Below, in pieces: positions 15,447-22,955 of a DNA stretch of 42,405 nucleotides; the stretch's first letter is position 1, and each line of letters starts with the position of its first letter. A program made the translations under genes and the position numbers. This DNA comes from Clostridiales bacterium UBA1758. Lineage in GTDB: Bacteria; Bacillota; Clostridia; Oscillospirales; UBA1758. Below the pieces are notes generated by a model. It was not told where the DNA came from. It saw nothing but the letters and a program-made list of their open reading frames with translations, and made no database searches. The DNA lies in NCBI GenBank assembly GCA_002315595.1, contig DCHG01000074.1:13183-55587 (forward strand), given 5' to 3'.

Positions 15447-17396
15447 TTAAATGTCAAGATTGACGACATATGCCGCATTCTTCTCAATGAATTCTTTGCG
15501 CGGCTCGACTTTTTCACCCATTAGAATGGTAAAAGTCTCATCCGCGGCAACGGCATCTTCAAGTTCGATTCGTTTCAGCGTTCTGGTCGTAGGATCCATG
15601 GTCGTACTCCAAAGTTCGTGCGGGTCCATTTCACCAAGACCTTTGTTGCGCGAAATATCAATTTTCGCATTCGGGTTGTCTCCACGCATTTCCGCGGAAA
15701 TTTTATCCCTTTCCTCGTCGGAGAAAGCATAGCGTGTCACTTTTCCGCGCACAAGTTTATAAAGCGGCGGCATGGCAGCATAAACATACCCCTGTTCAAC
15801 CAACGGACGCATAAAACGGAAGAAGAAGGTCAAAAGAAGTGTACGGATATGACTGCCGTCGACATCGGCATCGGCCATGATGACGACTTTGTGATAGCGC
15901 AGACGGGAAAGATCAAATTCTTCACCGATACCCGCGCCGAGGGCGGTAATGACCGGTTGAAGTTTATCATTGCCGAAGACCTTATCGGCTCTGGATTTTT
16001 CAACGTTGAGCATTTTACCCCAAAGCGGAAGGATCGCCTGGAAACGGGAATCCCGTCCCTGGGTTGCGGAACCGCCTGCGGAGTCACCCTCAACGATATA
16101 AATTTCGGTTAGGGCCGGATCGGATTCGTTGCAATCGCGCAATTTATCGGGCATCGCCGATCCACCGAGAGCGGATTTTCGGCGGGTTGCTTCACGCGCT
16201 TTTCTTGCGGCTTCACGCGCACGTGAGGCATTGATTGCTTTTTCCATGATACCGCGACCGATTTGCGGATTTTCTTCGAGATAATCGGAAAGTTTTGTAT
16301 AGACAAGGTTATCGGTCAGCGTACGCAGTTCGGCATTGCCGAGTTTGGTTTTTGTCTGACCTTCAAACTGAGGATCCTGTAATTTGACCGAAATAATCGC
16401 CGTCAGACCTTCTCTGACATCTTCTCCGGTCATTTTTTCCTCATCCTTGAGGTATTTATACTTTTTGCCGTATTCGTTGATTGCACGCGTCAAGGCGTTT
16501 TTAAAGCCCGTTTCGTGCATACCACCTTCGGTGGTCTTAATATTATTAGCAAAGGACAGAACGACTTCGCTGTAACTGTCCGAATACTGCATAGCAACCT
16601 CCACCTCGGAACCATCCTTGGCGGCGGCAAAATAAATAATTTCGTCGTGAATCGGGGTTTTTGTTTTGTTGATATGTTCGACGAAAGAACGAATACCTCC
16701 CTCATAGTAGAAAACATCTTGACGGGGTTCTTCACCGCGTTCGTCGGTCAGCGTAATATGGATTCCCGCATTGAGGAATGCCTGCTCACGAAGACGATTG
16801 AAAAGCGTATCATAGTCATAGACAAGTTCGTCAAACATCTCGAAATCCGGCTTAAAAGTGATCGTCGAGCCGGTATGATCGGTATCGCCGATGACCGAGA
16901 TCGGGCGAACGACCTTACCGCGTTCAAAACGCATGGTATGGATCTTTTTGCCGTCATGGACCTCGACTTCCAGCCATTCGGAAAGTGCGTTGACGACGGA
17001 CGCACCTACACCGTGCAGACCGCCGGAAACCTTATAGCCGTCACCGCCGAATTTACCGCCCGCATGAAGTACGGTAAAAACAACTTCCAATGCGGATTTT
17101 CCCGTTGCGTGCATACCGGTAGGAATGCCGCGACCGTCATCCGAAACGCGGATAATGTCACCGGGCAAAATTTTGACGACAATATGTTTGCAATAGCCCG
17201 CCAATGCCTCATCGATTGCGTTATCGACGATTTCATAGACAAGATGGTGCAAACCTGCAACCGATGTCGATCCGATATACATACCCGGGCGTTTTCTGAC
17301 CGCTTCCAGTCCTTCCAACACCTGAATTTGTGTTTCGTCATATGCCTTTTCTACATGTGTATCGTATATGACTTCATTTTCTTCGTTCACTGACAC
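15447..17396 (-). CDS. gyrB: DNA gyrase subunit B
   Basis: GyrB is the ATPase and TOPRIM subunit of gyrase (649 residues). GHKL motifs: DNAIDEALAG (Mg2+-binding Asn), DDGRGIP, and GGLHGVGASVVNALS. TOPRIM motifs: EGDSAGGSA and DADVDGSHIRTLL. The core motif reads LPLWGKMLNVEKS where Bacillus has PLRGKILNVEKA, and the final TOPRIM motif has GSH rather than the common GAH. The start codon is GTG at 17396, seven bases after AGGAGG. It lies 17 bases after remB. Confidence 0.98.
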   Translation of the reverse strand: MSVNEENEVIYDTHVEKAYDETQIQVLEGLEAVRKRPGMYIGSTSVAGLHHLVYEIVDNAIDEALAGYCKHIVVKILPGDIIRVSDDGRGIPTGMHATGKSALEVVFTVLHAGGKFGGDGYKVSGGLHGVGASVVNALSEWLEVEVHDGKKIHTMRFERGKVVRPISVIGDTDHTGSTITFKPDFEMFDELVYDYDTLFNRLREQAFLNAGIHITLTDERGEEPRQDVFYYEGGIRSFVEHINKTKTPIHDEIIYFAAAKDGSEVEVAMQYSDSYSEVVLSFANNIKTTEGGMHETGFKNALTRAINEYGKKYKYLKDEEKMTGEDVREGLTAIISVKLQDPQFEGQTKTKLGNAELRTLTDNLVYTKLSDYLEENPQIGRGIMEKAINASRAREAARKAREATRRKSALGGSAMPDKLRDCNESDPALTEIYIVEGDSAGGSATQGRDSRFQAILPLWGKMLNVEKSRADKVFGNDKLQPVITALGAGIGEEFDLSRLRYHKVVIMADADVDGSHIRTLLLTFFFRFMRPLVEQGYVYAAMPPLYKLVRGKVTRYAFSDEERDKISAEMRGDNPNAKIDISRNKGLGEMDPHELWSTTMDPTTRTLKRIELEDAVAADETFTILMGEKVEPRKEFIEKNAAYVVNLDI

Positions 17397-17413
17397 GTTT
17401 TATCCTCCTGTAT

Positions 17414-17680
17414 TCAAACCTCCGAGACGGCACCACGAAGACAACGCTTCGCAAGCGTCTGCGAGGAAATCTGCGAAATGTAGACCGTCGGTTCCCCTGT
17501 TCGATCCGACACAATAAAAGATCTCGGAAGTTCGTCGCTAACATTCACGACACGATCTTTTTCGGTTGCTTCCGAAAGATACTCCCTTGTTGTTTTCTTT
17601 GCCGTACTCGTATCAAGATCAAAAATACCAATGATTGAATTTTTGTTAATGACGACATCGGCACCTAAATGTAAATACAT
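17414..17680 (-). CDS. remB: RemB/YaaB-like (DUF370) regulatory protein
   Basis: The 88-residue protein starts MYLHLGADVVINKNSIIGIF, the hallmark of the YaaB/RemB group. In Bacillus the gene sits in the same place between recF and gyrB and is linked to extracellular matrix gene control together with RemA. VVNVSDELPRSFIVSD is the second conserved block. It lies between recF (17-base gap) and gyrB (17-base gap), inside the dnaN-gyrA operon. Confidence 0.88.
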   Translation of the reverse strand: MYLHLGADVVINKNSIIGIFDLDTSTAKKTTREYLSEATEKDRVVNVSDELPRSFIVSDRTGEPTVYISQISSQTLAKRCLRGAVSEV

Positions 17681-17697
17681 ATTGTATAATTACCTTA

Positions 17698-18801
17698 CTA
17701 TTCTACTAATTGTCCGTTTTTAATATGATATCTTGCACCCGATAGGACGGAATTAATCTTTGACGGTTCACAACAGGTAATCAAAATTTGCCCGTCCGAA
17801 ATACGATTTAACACAAAGTTCTGGCGCATCTCATCAAGTTCCGACAAAACATCATCGAGAAGCAAAATCGGTGTTTCCCCGGTTTCATCACAAAAGATCG
17901 CCCGTTCAGCAAGTTTTAACGCGATTGCGGCGGTTTTCGTCTGCCCCTGCGAAGCAAAGCGTCCGGCTTCATTTTCATCAATTCTGATCAAAATGTCGTC
18001 ACGATGCGGACCGATCAGACTTGTTTTTGCCGCAATTTCGGCTTCCCGTCGGTCGGCGATATGCCGTTTCAGTCCGTCCTCGATTTCTTCCATTCCCATT
18101 TCATCGTTCAAATAACGATCTGTCGCATAGGAAAGGTCAAGCCGTTCTTTTCCACCGGAAATCCCGTTGTGCATTTCGGCGGCATAAAATCGCAACTTTT
18201 TGCAAAATTCACGACGATAGACGATCAAACCAGCACCAAGATGCGCCAACCGATCGGAATAGACATCCAATGCGGAAAAAAGAGAAGGATTTTCTTCGCC
18301 GTCTCTCAATATCTTATTTTTGCCATCCAAAACACGATGATATTCCGCAAGCATCGCCAAATAATACGGTTTGAGTTGTGAAAGCGCAACGTCGGCAAAT
18401 CTTCGCCTTGCCGCAGGTCCCTGACGGATGATATACAGATCATCAGGCAAAAACAGAACACTGCGCAAATAACCGAATAATTCGCGTGATTTTAACAATT
18501 TGACATGATTGACCGATACAGAGGTCTTCTTTTCCATTCCGAGTTCAATATCGATCGTCGCTTCCCGCTTCAAACTTTCGATCTCCGCGCTAATCTTCGC
18601 TTTCTTTTTTCCAAATAATACAATCTCCGACTGTTTTCTTGCGCGAAAAGATTTTGCGCAAGACAGCAAGAAAACGGCTTCGAGCAGGTTTGTCTTGCCC
18701 TGGCCGTTTTCGCCGTAAATGACATTGGTACCGGGATCAAAATCAATTTTCAAATCGGAAAAATTGCGAAAATCTGTTAATTTCAGCGATTTAATCTTCA
18801 T
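17698..18801 (-). CDS. recF: DNA replication and repair protein RecF
   Basis: RecF is an SMC-like ATPase that helps load RecA at gaps together with RecO and RecR (recR is also in this window). The 367-residue protein has the N-terminal FRNFSDL motif, Walker A GENGQGKT (residues 30-37), the ABC-type signature region around FASQGQTKTAAIALKLAE, and Walker B PILLLDDVLSELD. It overlaps the upstream S4 gene by one base. Confidence 0.97.
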   Translation of the reverse strand: MKIKSLKLTDFRNFSDLKIDFDPGTNVIYGENGQGKTNLLEAVFLLSCAKSFRARKQSEIVLFGKKKAKISAEIESLKREATIDIELGMEKKTSVSVNHVKLLKSRELFGYLRSVLFLPDDLYIIRQGPAARRRFADVALSQLKPYYLAMLAEYHRVLDGKNKILRDGEENPSLFSALDVYSDRLAHLGAGLIVYRREFCKKLRFYAAEMHNGISGGKERLDLSYATDRYLNDEMGMEEIEDGLKRHIADRREAEIAAKTSLIGPHRDDILIRIDENEAGRFASQGQTKTAAIALKLAERAIFCDETGETPILLLDDVLSELDEMRQNFVLNRISDGQILITCCEPSKINSVLSGARYHIKNGQLVE

Positions 18802-19022
18802 TAGAGATTATTTTCTACCTTAATTTCGGTATTGTTGTATACGATAACATCACCCGGACGGATCTTTTTGCCGCGCATTAAACAAATCTCGCCATTGACT
18901 TTGACTTTGCCGCCTTGAACAACTTCTTTTGCAATACCGCCGGTATCGACGAGTCCCGCAAGTTTAATCAGCGAATCGAGTTTAATAAACTCGTCACGGA
19001 TGGTTTTTGTAATTGTTTTCAT
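18801..19022 (-). CDS. yaaA: S4-domain RNA-binding protein YaaA/RlbA
   Basis: A 73-residue protein that is almost entirely one S4 RNA-binding domain: EFIKLDSLIKLAGLVDTGG, then KVNGEICLMRGKKIRPGDVI. In Firmicutes this gene lies between dnaN and recF and is thought to bind ribosomal RNA. It overlaps the dnaN stop codon (TAATG) and the recF start. Confidence 0.94.
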   Translation of the reverse strand: MKTITKTIRDEFIKLDSLIKLAGLVDTGGIAKEVVQGGKVKVNGEICLMRGKKIRPGDVIVYNNTEIKVENNL

Positions 19023-20134
19023 TATTCCGCCGCCTTCAATCTGACAGGGAGAATTAAATAGACATAGGAATCTCCTTCAATCGGGCGAATAATGCAAGGC
19101 GAAAGATAAGTGTTCAATTCCATAATGACTTTGTCATCGGGGCAGGCATGGAGCGCATCAAGCAAGTAACGGTTATTAAAGCCGATTTCAAGAGGTCCCG
19201 CATTACCTTCCAACTGACATTCGTCATAAGCCTTACCCATGGATGTAACGCAGGTGATTTTCAAAACATCGCCTTCGAAATTGCAACGCACCGGGCTTTT
19301 CAGGCGTTCATTGATGATCAGTGAAACGCGGTCGACGGCATTGGTCAGTTCCTTGACATTTGCGACGACATCAAACGCCTTCGCTTTCGGAATGGCATTT
19401 TGATAATTGAGAAATTCGCCTTCCAACAGACGGCTGGTCAGTGTGGTATCGCCGATTTTAAAGGTGATATGTTTTTTATCAATGGAGATCGAAACCGCAT
19501 CATCAACATCGGAAAGAATTCTTTCGACTTCACGGAGGGAGTTGCCCGGAACAACAAATGAAAAATCGGTTTTATAAGTGCCGTTTTCGATCGGTTCCTT
19601 TCTCAATGCAAGACGATAACCATCGACAGATACGACGTTCAAAAAGCCTTCTTTGATGTCAAACAGAGATCCGGTATGGATCGGTTTGTTTTCGTTGGTG
19701 GAAATAGCAAAAATGGTCTGACTGATCATGCTTTTGAGCGTCTTTTGCGAAATTTCAAGATAGTCAACACTGAAAACCTGCGGCATTTCCGGGAAATCGT
19801 TCGAGGAGATACCGATGATATTAAATTCGGTACGACCGCATTTAATCGTCATCAAAAGGGTTTCGTCGCTTTCAAAGGAAATCATTTCATCCGGCAGTTT
19901 TCTGACGATGTCACCGAGCAGTCTTGCATTCAATATAATATCGCCGCGTTTGATAACACTCGCTTCGATTGTGGTCTGAATTCCGATTTCAAGGTTGTAC
20001 CCGGTTAAGTTCAAATTATCGCCGGCACTCAACAAAATACCTTCCAATGCCGGAATGGAACTTTTAGCGCTGACTGCTTTGGATACCACTGCCAATGCTT
20101 CGGACAGTGCTGCTTTATCGCAGGTGAATTTCAT
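19022..20134 (-). CDS. dnaN: DNA polymerase III beta subunit (sliding clamp)
   Basis: DnaN forms the ring-shaped processivity clamp; each monomer has three similar domains. The protein shows the expected N-terminus MKFTCDKAALSEAL and the C-terminal hydrophobic-pocket region ending YVYLILPVRLKAAE. The start at 20134 (370 residues) has AAAGGA eight bases upstream, while the ATG three codons earlier overlaps that ribosome-binding site and is unlikely. It is the first gene after oriC in the dnaN-gyrA operon. Confidence 0.97.
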   Translation of the reverse strand: MKFTCDKAALSEALAVVSKAVSAKSSIPALEGILLSAGDNLNLTGYNLEIGIQTTIEASVIKRGDIILNARLLGDIVRKLPDEMISFESDETLLMTIKCGRTEFNIIGISSNDFPEMPQVFSVDYLEISQKTLKSMISQTIFAISTNENKPIHTGSLFDIKEGFLNVVSVDGYRLALRKEPIENGTYKTDFSFVVPGNSLREVERILSDVDDAVSISIDKKHITFKIGDTTLTSRLLEGEFLNYQNAIPKAKAFDVVANVKELTNAVDRVSLIINERLKSPVRCNFEGDVLKITCVTSMGKAYDECQLEGNAGPLEIGFNNRYLLDALHACPDDKVIMELNTYLSPCIIRPIEGDSYVYLILPVRLKAAE

Positions 20135-20195
20135 AAATGACATCCTTTCATATTATTTCTTTTATTTATATAAAAAAATAAAGAAATATAAAAAA

Positions 20196-20231
20196 TAGCA
20201 ATAGTAGTATAGGGCGGTAAACTGTTGAAAA
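20196..20231. other. DnaA-trio-like element with GC-rich spacer and proximal degenerate DnaA box
   Basis: Plus strand, going toward dnaA: TAG (20196), CAA, TAG (20202), TAG (20205), TAT, then AGGGCGG (20211-20217), then TGTTGAAAA (20223-20231), the complement of TTTTCAACA, which is one mismatch from TTWTNCACA. In the known basal unwinding system a DnaA box, a short GC-rich run and repeats of 3'-(G/A)A(T/A)-5' lie in this order and guide DnaA onto single-stranded DNA. Confidence 0.65.
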
Positions 20232-20276
20232 CTCGCGAAAAGCCTGATTTATATGGGAAAAGTAAAATGAAAATAT

Positions 20277-20285
20277 TGTGGAAAA
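20277..20285 (-). other. DnaA box (TTTTCCACA)
   Basis: Matches the consensus TTWTNCACA on the minus strand. Confidence 0.8.
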
Positions 20286-20369
20286 AGAACAAAAGTATTC
20301 ACAGGGCTTTTGAACGCGATATTTGATGAAAAATCATCCACATACTTTCACAGTGGAACTTGTGGACTC

Positions 20370-20378
20370 TGTGGAAAA
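20370..20378 (-). other. DnaA box (TTTTCCACA)
   Basis: Matches TTWTNCACA on the minus strand. A weaker copy, GAGTCCACA, lies directly beside it at 20361-20369 in the same orientation. Confidence 0.8.
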
Positions 20379-20419
20379 ATAAAATAGAATTCAATTGTGT
20401 TATTTTTTGAATTAAAAAA

Positions 20420-21727
20420 TCAGTTGTCACAAATATTTGCTTTTAAATCGTCAATGGAAGCCTTAAAGGAATCGTCCTTTCTGATTTCTTCTTCGATCTT
20501 CGTGTAGGCGTAAAGAACAGTGGTGTGATCTTTGCCGCCGAATTCACGACCGATTTCGGGAAGTGAGAGACTGGTAAGTTCACGCATAAGATACATCGAA
20601 ACCTGACGGGCGATGGTACATTCTCTTTTTTGGCTTTTACCGGTGATATCAGAAGCAGGAACTGAATAGCAACGGGAGACCTCATTGATGATATTTGAGG
20701 GTGTCGGGGCACTGCTTTTTGAAACCTCGGAAACAGCGCGTGTGACAAGATCCATTGTAACATCGACGCCGAGTAGATCTTTCAGTGCAACGATTTTTTT
20801 TATGGTGCCTTCAATCTGCCGGACATTCATGGTAATGCTTTTTGCGATGTATTCGCAGTATTTTTCGGGAAGGATCAGTCCGGCGGAAAGTGCCTTCTTT
20901 TCAATGATCGCAATTCGGGTTTCATAGTCCGGCGGCGTCACATCGGCGAGAAGTCCGGCTTCAAAACGGCTGCGAAGTCGGGATTCAAGAGCAAGGATGC
21001 TTTTCGGTGGACGATCGGAAGTCAGAACGATCTGTTTTTTTGCATCAAATAGAGCATTAAAGGTATTGAAAAATTCTTCCTGGGTTTGCTCCTTACCCGC
21101 GATAAAATGAATATCGTCCATCAAAAGCAGATCCGCCTGACGGTATTTATTGCGGAATTCCGCCATTGCCTGACGACCGAGAGAGCGGACGAGTTCATTG
21201 GTAAAGTCATCGCCTTTGAGGTAGATGATGTTACAGTCCGGATTTTGTTTGTGAATGGTGCTTGCAATCGCGTAAAGCAGATGTGTTTTGCCGAGTCCCG
21301 ATCCGCCGTAGATCAACAGAGGATTGTAAGCAGGCTGACCGGGATTGTTGGCAACCGACCATGCAGCAGCATGCGCAAATTTGTTGGACGGGCCGACAAC
21401 GAAGTTTTCAAAGGTGTAATCTGTGAAATCCGGCATTGCCGATGTTTTCGGCTTTGGTGCGGATTCGTATTCTTTGAGTTCGTCACCCGCCAAAATGGTG
21501 ATTTCGATGTCGTAACCGAAGATCTTGTTCAATGCGCTTTTGACATATCCGAGGTATTTTCCCTGAATCATTTCGCGTTTGAATTCGACCGGCGTGTGAA
21601 GTACAATTTTGTCGGAAGTGAGATTGATCACCTGACAATCATCGAACCATGTCGATACGATGATGGAGGTTGCTTCTTCTTCGATGATGGAAAGTGTTTT
21701 TTTCCAGATCTCGTTTTGATTTGTCAT
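20420..21727 (-). CDS. dnaA: Chromosomal replication initiator DnaA
   Basis: DnaA is an AAA+ protein that binds DnaA boxes and opens oriC. The start at 21727 (435 residues) has GGAGG seven bases before the ATG; the open frame extends upstream but without support. Domains: helicase-interacting domain I (about 1-80), a short linker with Pro and Lys, and the AAA+ domain with Walker A GGSGLGKT (141-148) and Walker B LLLMDDIHFI, then domain IV with the signature GREFGGKDHTTVLYAYTKI. The gene precedes oriC and dnaN. Confidence 0.98.
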   Translation of the reverse strand: MTNQNEIWKKTLSIIEEEATSIIVSTWFDDCQVINLTSDKIVLHTPVEFKREMIQGKYLGYVKSALNKIFGYDIEITILAGDELKEYESAPKPKTSAMPDFTDYTFENFVVGPSNKFAHAAAWSVANNPGQPAYNPLLIYGGSGLGKTHLLYAIASTIHKQNPDCNIIYLKGDDFTNELVRSLGRQAMAEFRNKYRQADLLLMDDIHFIAGKEQTQEEFFNTFNALFDAKKQIVLTSDRPPKSILALESRLRSRFEAGLLADVTPPDYETRIAIIEKKALSAGLILPEKYCEYIAKSITMNVRQIEGTIKKIVALKDLLGVDVTMDLVTRAVSEVSKSSAPTPSNIINEVSRCYSVPASDITGKSQKRECTIARQVSMYLMRELTSLSLPEIGREFGGKDHTTVLYAYTKIEEEIRKDDSFKASIDDLKANICDN

Positions 21728-21782
21728 TGTTTCCTCCGCTTTTGGGAACAGGATGTATGTAGACACAATATTTAATGATAAA

Positions 21783-21811
21783 ATTATATCACAAAAAAAA
21801 GCAAACTGCAA
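21783..21811 (-). promoter_or_regulatory. dnaA promoter
   Basis: Minus-strand TTGCAG (21806-21811), 17 bases, then a perfect TATAAT (21783-21788), leaving a leader of about 50 bases before the dnaA ATG. I see no consensus DnaA box in this upstream region, so the visible boxes are all on the dnaN side. Confidence 0.75.
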
Positions 21812-21831
21812 GCAATATCTACAATATAATT

Positions 21832-21847
21832 CGCGCGCGCACGCGTG
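21832..21847. other. Alternating purine-pyrimidine tract (CG-rich, potential Z-DNA)
   Basis: Sixteen bases alternate pyrimidine and purine, mostly CG steps, in an otherwise AT-rich stretch about 20 bp upstream of the dnaA -35. The rest of the dnaA-rpmH gap (21728-22097) holds only the two divergent promoters and the rpmH leader. Confidence 0.6.
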
Positions 21848-21996
21848 AGCAGTATATTTATTCCGACAAAATGGCATAGCGATTTGCAAAAGACAGTGAT
21901 ATATTGGAAAAGAATATGCTATTTGCCGATATGGGGCAAAAGAAATCATTCAAAAAAGGTAATTCCGCCAAAATCTCGATTTTTTGAAATTTTATG

Positions 21997-22026
21997 TTGA
22001 CATAATGATATTTGATAAGATATAAT
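21997..22026 (+). promoter_or_regulatory. rpmH promoter
   Basis: Perfect TTGACA (21997-22002), 18 bases, perfect TATAAT (22021-22026). The leader contains a CTGCAT-CACG-ATGCAG hairpin (22032-22047) before the GAGGAGG ribosome-binding site. It is divergent from dnaA. Confidence 0.88.
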
Positions 22027-22097
22027 AAACACTGCATCACGATGCAGTTGTATATCTGCACCGTAAACCCTGAAATCAGTGAGGAGGTGTGTCGATA

Positions 22098-22238
22098 ATG
22101 CTGATGGGCGATACTTATCATCCTAAGAAAAGACAGCGCGCCAAGGAGCACGGCTTCCGCAAGAGAATGAAGACCAGAAACGGAAGAAAGGTTCTTGCCA
22201 GAAGAAGAGCTGCCGGACGTGTGCGTCTCAGCCACTGA
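22098..22238 (+). CDS. rpmH: Ribosomal protein bL34
   Basis: A 46-residue basic protein with the bL34 signature: YHPKKRQRAKEHGFRKRMKT, then RNGRKVLARRRAAGR and RLSH. It is part of the large ribosomal subunit and is always the gene opposite dnaA in Firmicutes. The ATG at 22098 has GAGGAGG about ten bases upstream. An ATG two codons later would give the canonical 44 residues but leaves a long spacer, so the first is preferred. Confidence 0.96.
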   Translation: MLMGDTYHPKKRQRAKEHGFRKRMKTRNGRKVLARRRAAGRVRLSH

Positions 22239-22280
22239 GCGAATGCGGCATCCAGCACCTCCATATTCAATATGGAGCAT

Positions 22281-22311
22281 AAAGACCGCGTTAGCGGTCT
22301 TTGTTTTTTTG
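22281..22311 (+). terminator. Terminator between rpmH and rnpA
   Basis: AAAGACCGC pairs with GCGGTCTTT around GTTA, followed by GTTTTTTTG. A second perfect inverted repeat, CTCCATATT-C-AATATGGAG, precedes it at 22259-22277. Partial termination here would make far more rpmH than rnpA mRNA, as expected for their different protein needs. Confidence 0.85.
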
Positions 22312-22343
22312 TCTGACTAATCAGATCACGAAAGGCATAAATA

Positions 22344-22682
22344 ATGGCCAAGGTTATCTCTATTAAGTCTGCGCGGGATTTTCAACGTCTTTATCGACGT
22401 GGGAAAAGTGCGGCGGATAAAAATCTCGTCGTATATGCGCGACCGAATAAGTTGAACAAAGCAAGGCTCGGAATTACCGTTTCGACCAAGGTCGGCAATG
22501 CCGTGACAAGAAACAAAATACGCCGTCGTATTCGTGAAAGTTACCGCATCGGGGCGTCCCAGGTCAAGGTCGGTGTCGACATTGTCGTTATCGCAAGGAC
22601 AAGGGCGTCGGGATGCCGCTACGGTGATATTGATGCGTCACTGTGGAAACTGCTCGGCGAAGTGGGCGTATTGGAGAAATAA
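22344..22682 (+). CDS. rnpA: Ribonuclease P protein component
   Basis: This basic 112-residue protein helps RNase P RNA (encoded at about 26121-26468) bind pre-tRNA. The conserved RNR-type motif is seen as NAVTRNKIRRRIRES; the N-terminal FQRLYRRGKSA and RLGITVSTKVGNAV blocks are typical. AAAGG lies upstream of the ATG. The stop codon is one base before the yidD start. Confidence 0.96.
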   Translation: MAKVISIKSARDFQRLYRRGKSAADKNLVVYARPNKLNKARLGITVSTKVGNAVTRNKIRRRIRESYRIGASQVKVGVDIVVIARTRASGCRYGDIDASLWKLLGEVGVLEK

Positions 22683-22683
22683 G

Positions 22684-22914
22684 ATGAAAAAGGCGTTCGT
22701 GGCAATTATACGCTTTTATCAAAAATATCTCTCCGGGTTAAAGCGCTACCCTACCTGTAAGTTCATTCCCACGTGTTCGGAATATGCCATTGAAGCAATT
22801 TTGACACATGGGGTTCTTCGTGGCACATGGCTCGCCACGAAGAGACTTCTCAGATGCTCGCCATTCTGCAAAGAATGCGGCTATGATCCGGTGCCTCCGG
22901 TGAAGAAAAAGTAA
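22684..22914 (+). CDS. yidD: Membrane protein insertion efficiency factor YidD
   Basis: A 76-residue protein with the YidD hallmarks IIRFYQKYLSGLKRYPTCKF, then PTCSEYAIEAI, and RLLRCSPFCKECGYDPVP. It is thought to assist YidC-dependent membrane insertion. The ATG at 22684 follows the rnpA stop codon by one base; its ribosome-binding site (GGAG) lies inside rnpA. Confidence 0.95.
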   Translation: MKKAFVAIIRFYQKYLSGLKRYPTCKFIPTCSEYAIEAILTHGVLRGTWLATKRLLRCSPFCKECGYDPVPPVKKK

Positions 22915-22955
22915 CCGGTCTCCGGCCGCGAAAGCGGGATAAAATACTGCAAAGG

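Larger units (their letters stand above)
20135..20419. other. oriC: Chromosomal origin of replication (oriC) between dnaA and dnaN
   Basis: The gene-free stretch has DnaA boxes nearest dnaA (two matching TTTTCCACA, several with one or two mismatches such as GTATTCACA at 20295-20303 and TCATCCACA at 20334-20342), then a GC-rich spacer, DnaA-trio-like TAG repeats, and a strongly AT-rich block (20152-20195) suited to unwinding. This matches the Bacillus-type dnaA-dnaN origin. Gene direction diverges around it. The dnaN promoter must also be here, but I cannot choose between several AT-rich candidates. Confidence 0.9.

Noticed and set aside
12913..15450. Long open frames antisense to gyrA and gyrB
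   Set aside because: They are shadows of conserved genes on the other strand; no ribosome-binding site and no protein motif.
19785..19797. ATTTCCGGGAAAT inside dnaN resembling a Noc-binding site
   Set aside because: It is 13 bp, one base shorter than the 14-bp NBS consensus, which changes half-site spacing, and it lies in a conserved coding region.
22098..22238. Possible frameshift in rpmH
   Set aside because: Careful reading of the bases shows a continuous frame giving the full bL34 sequence.
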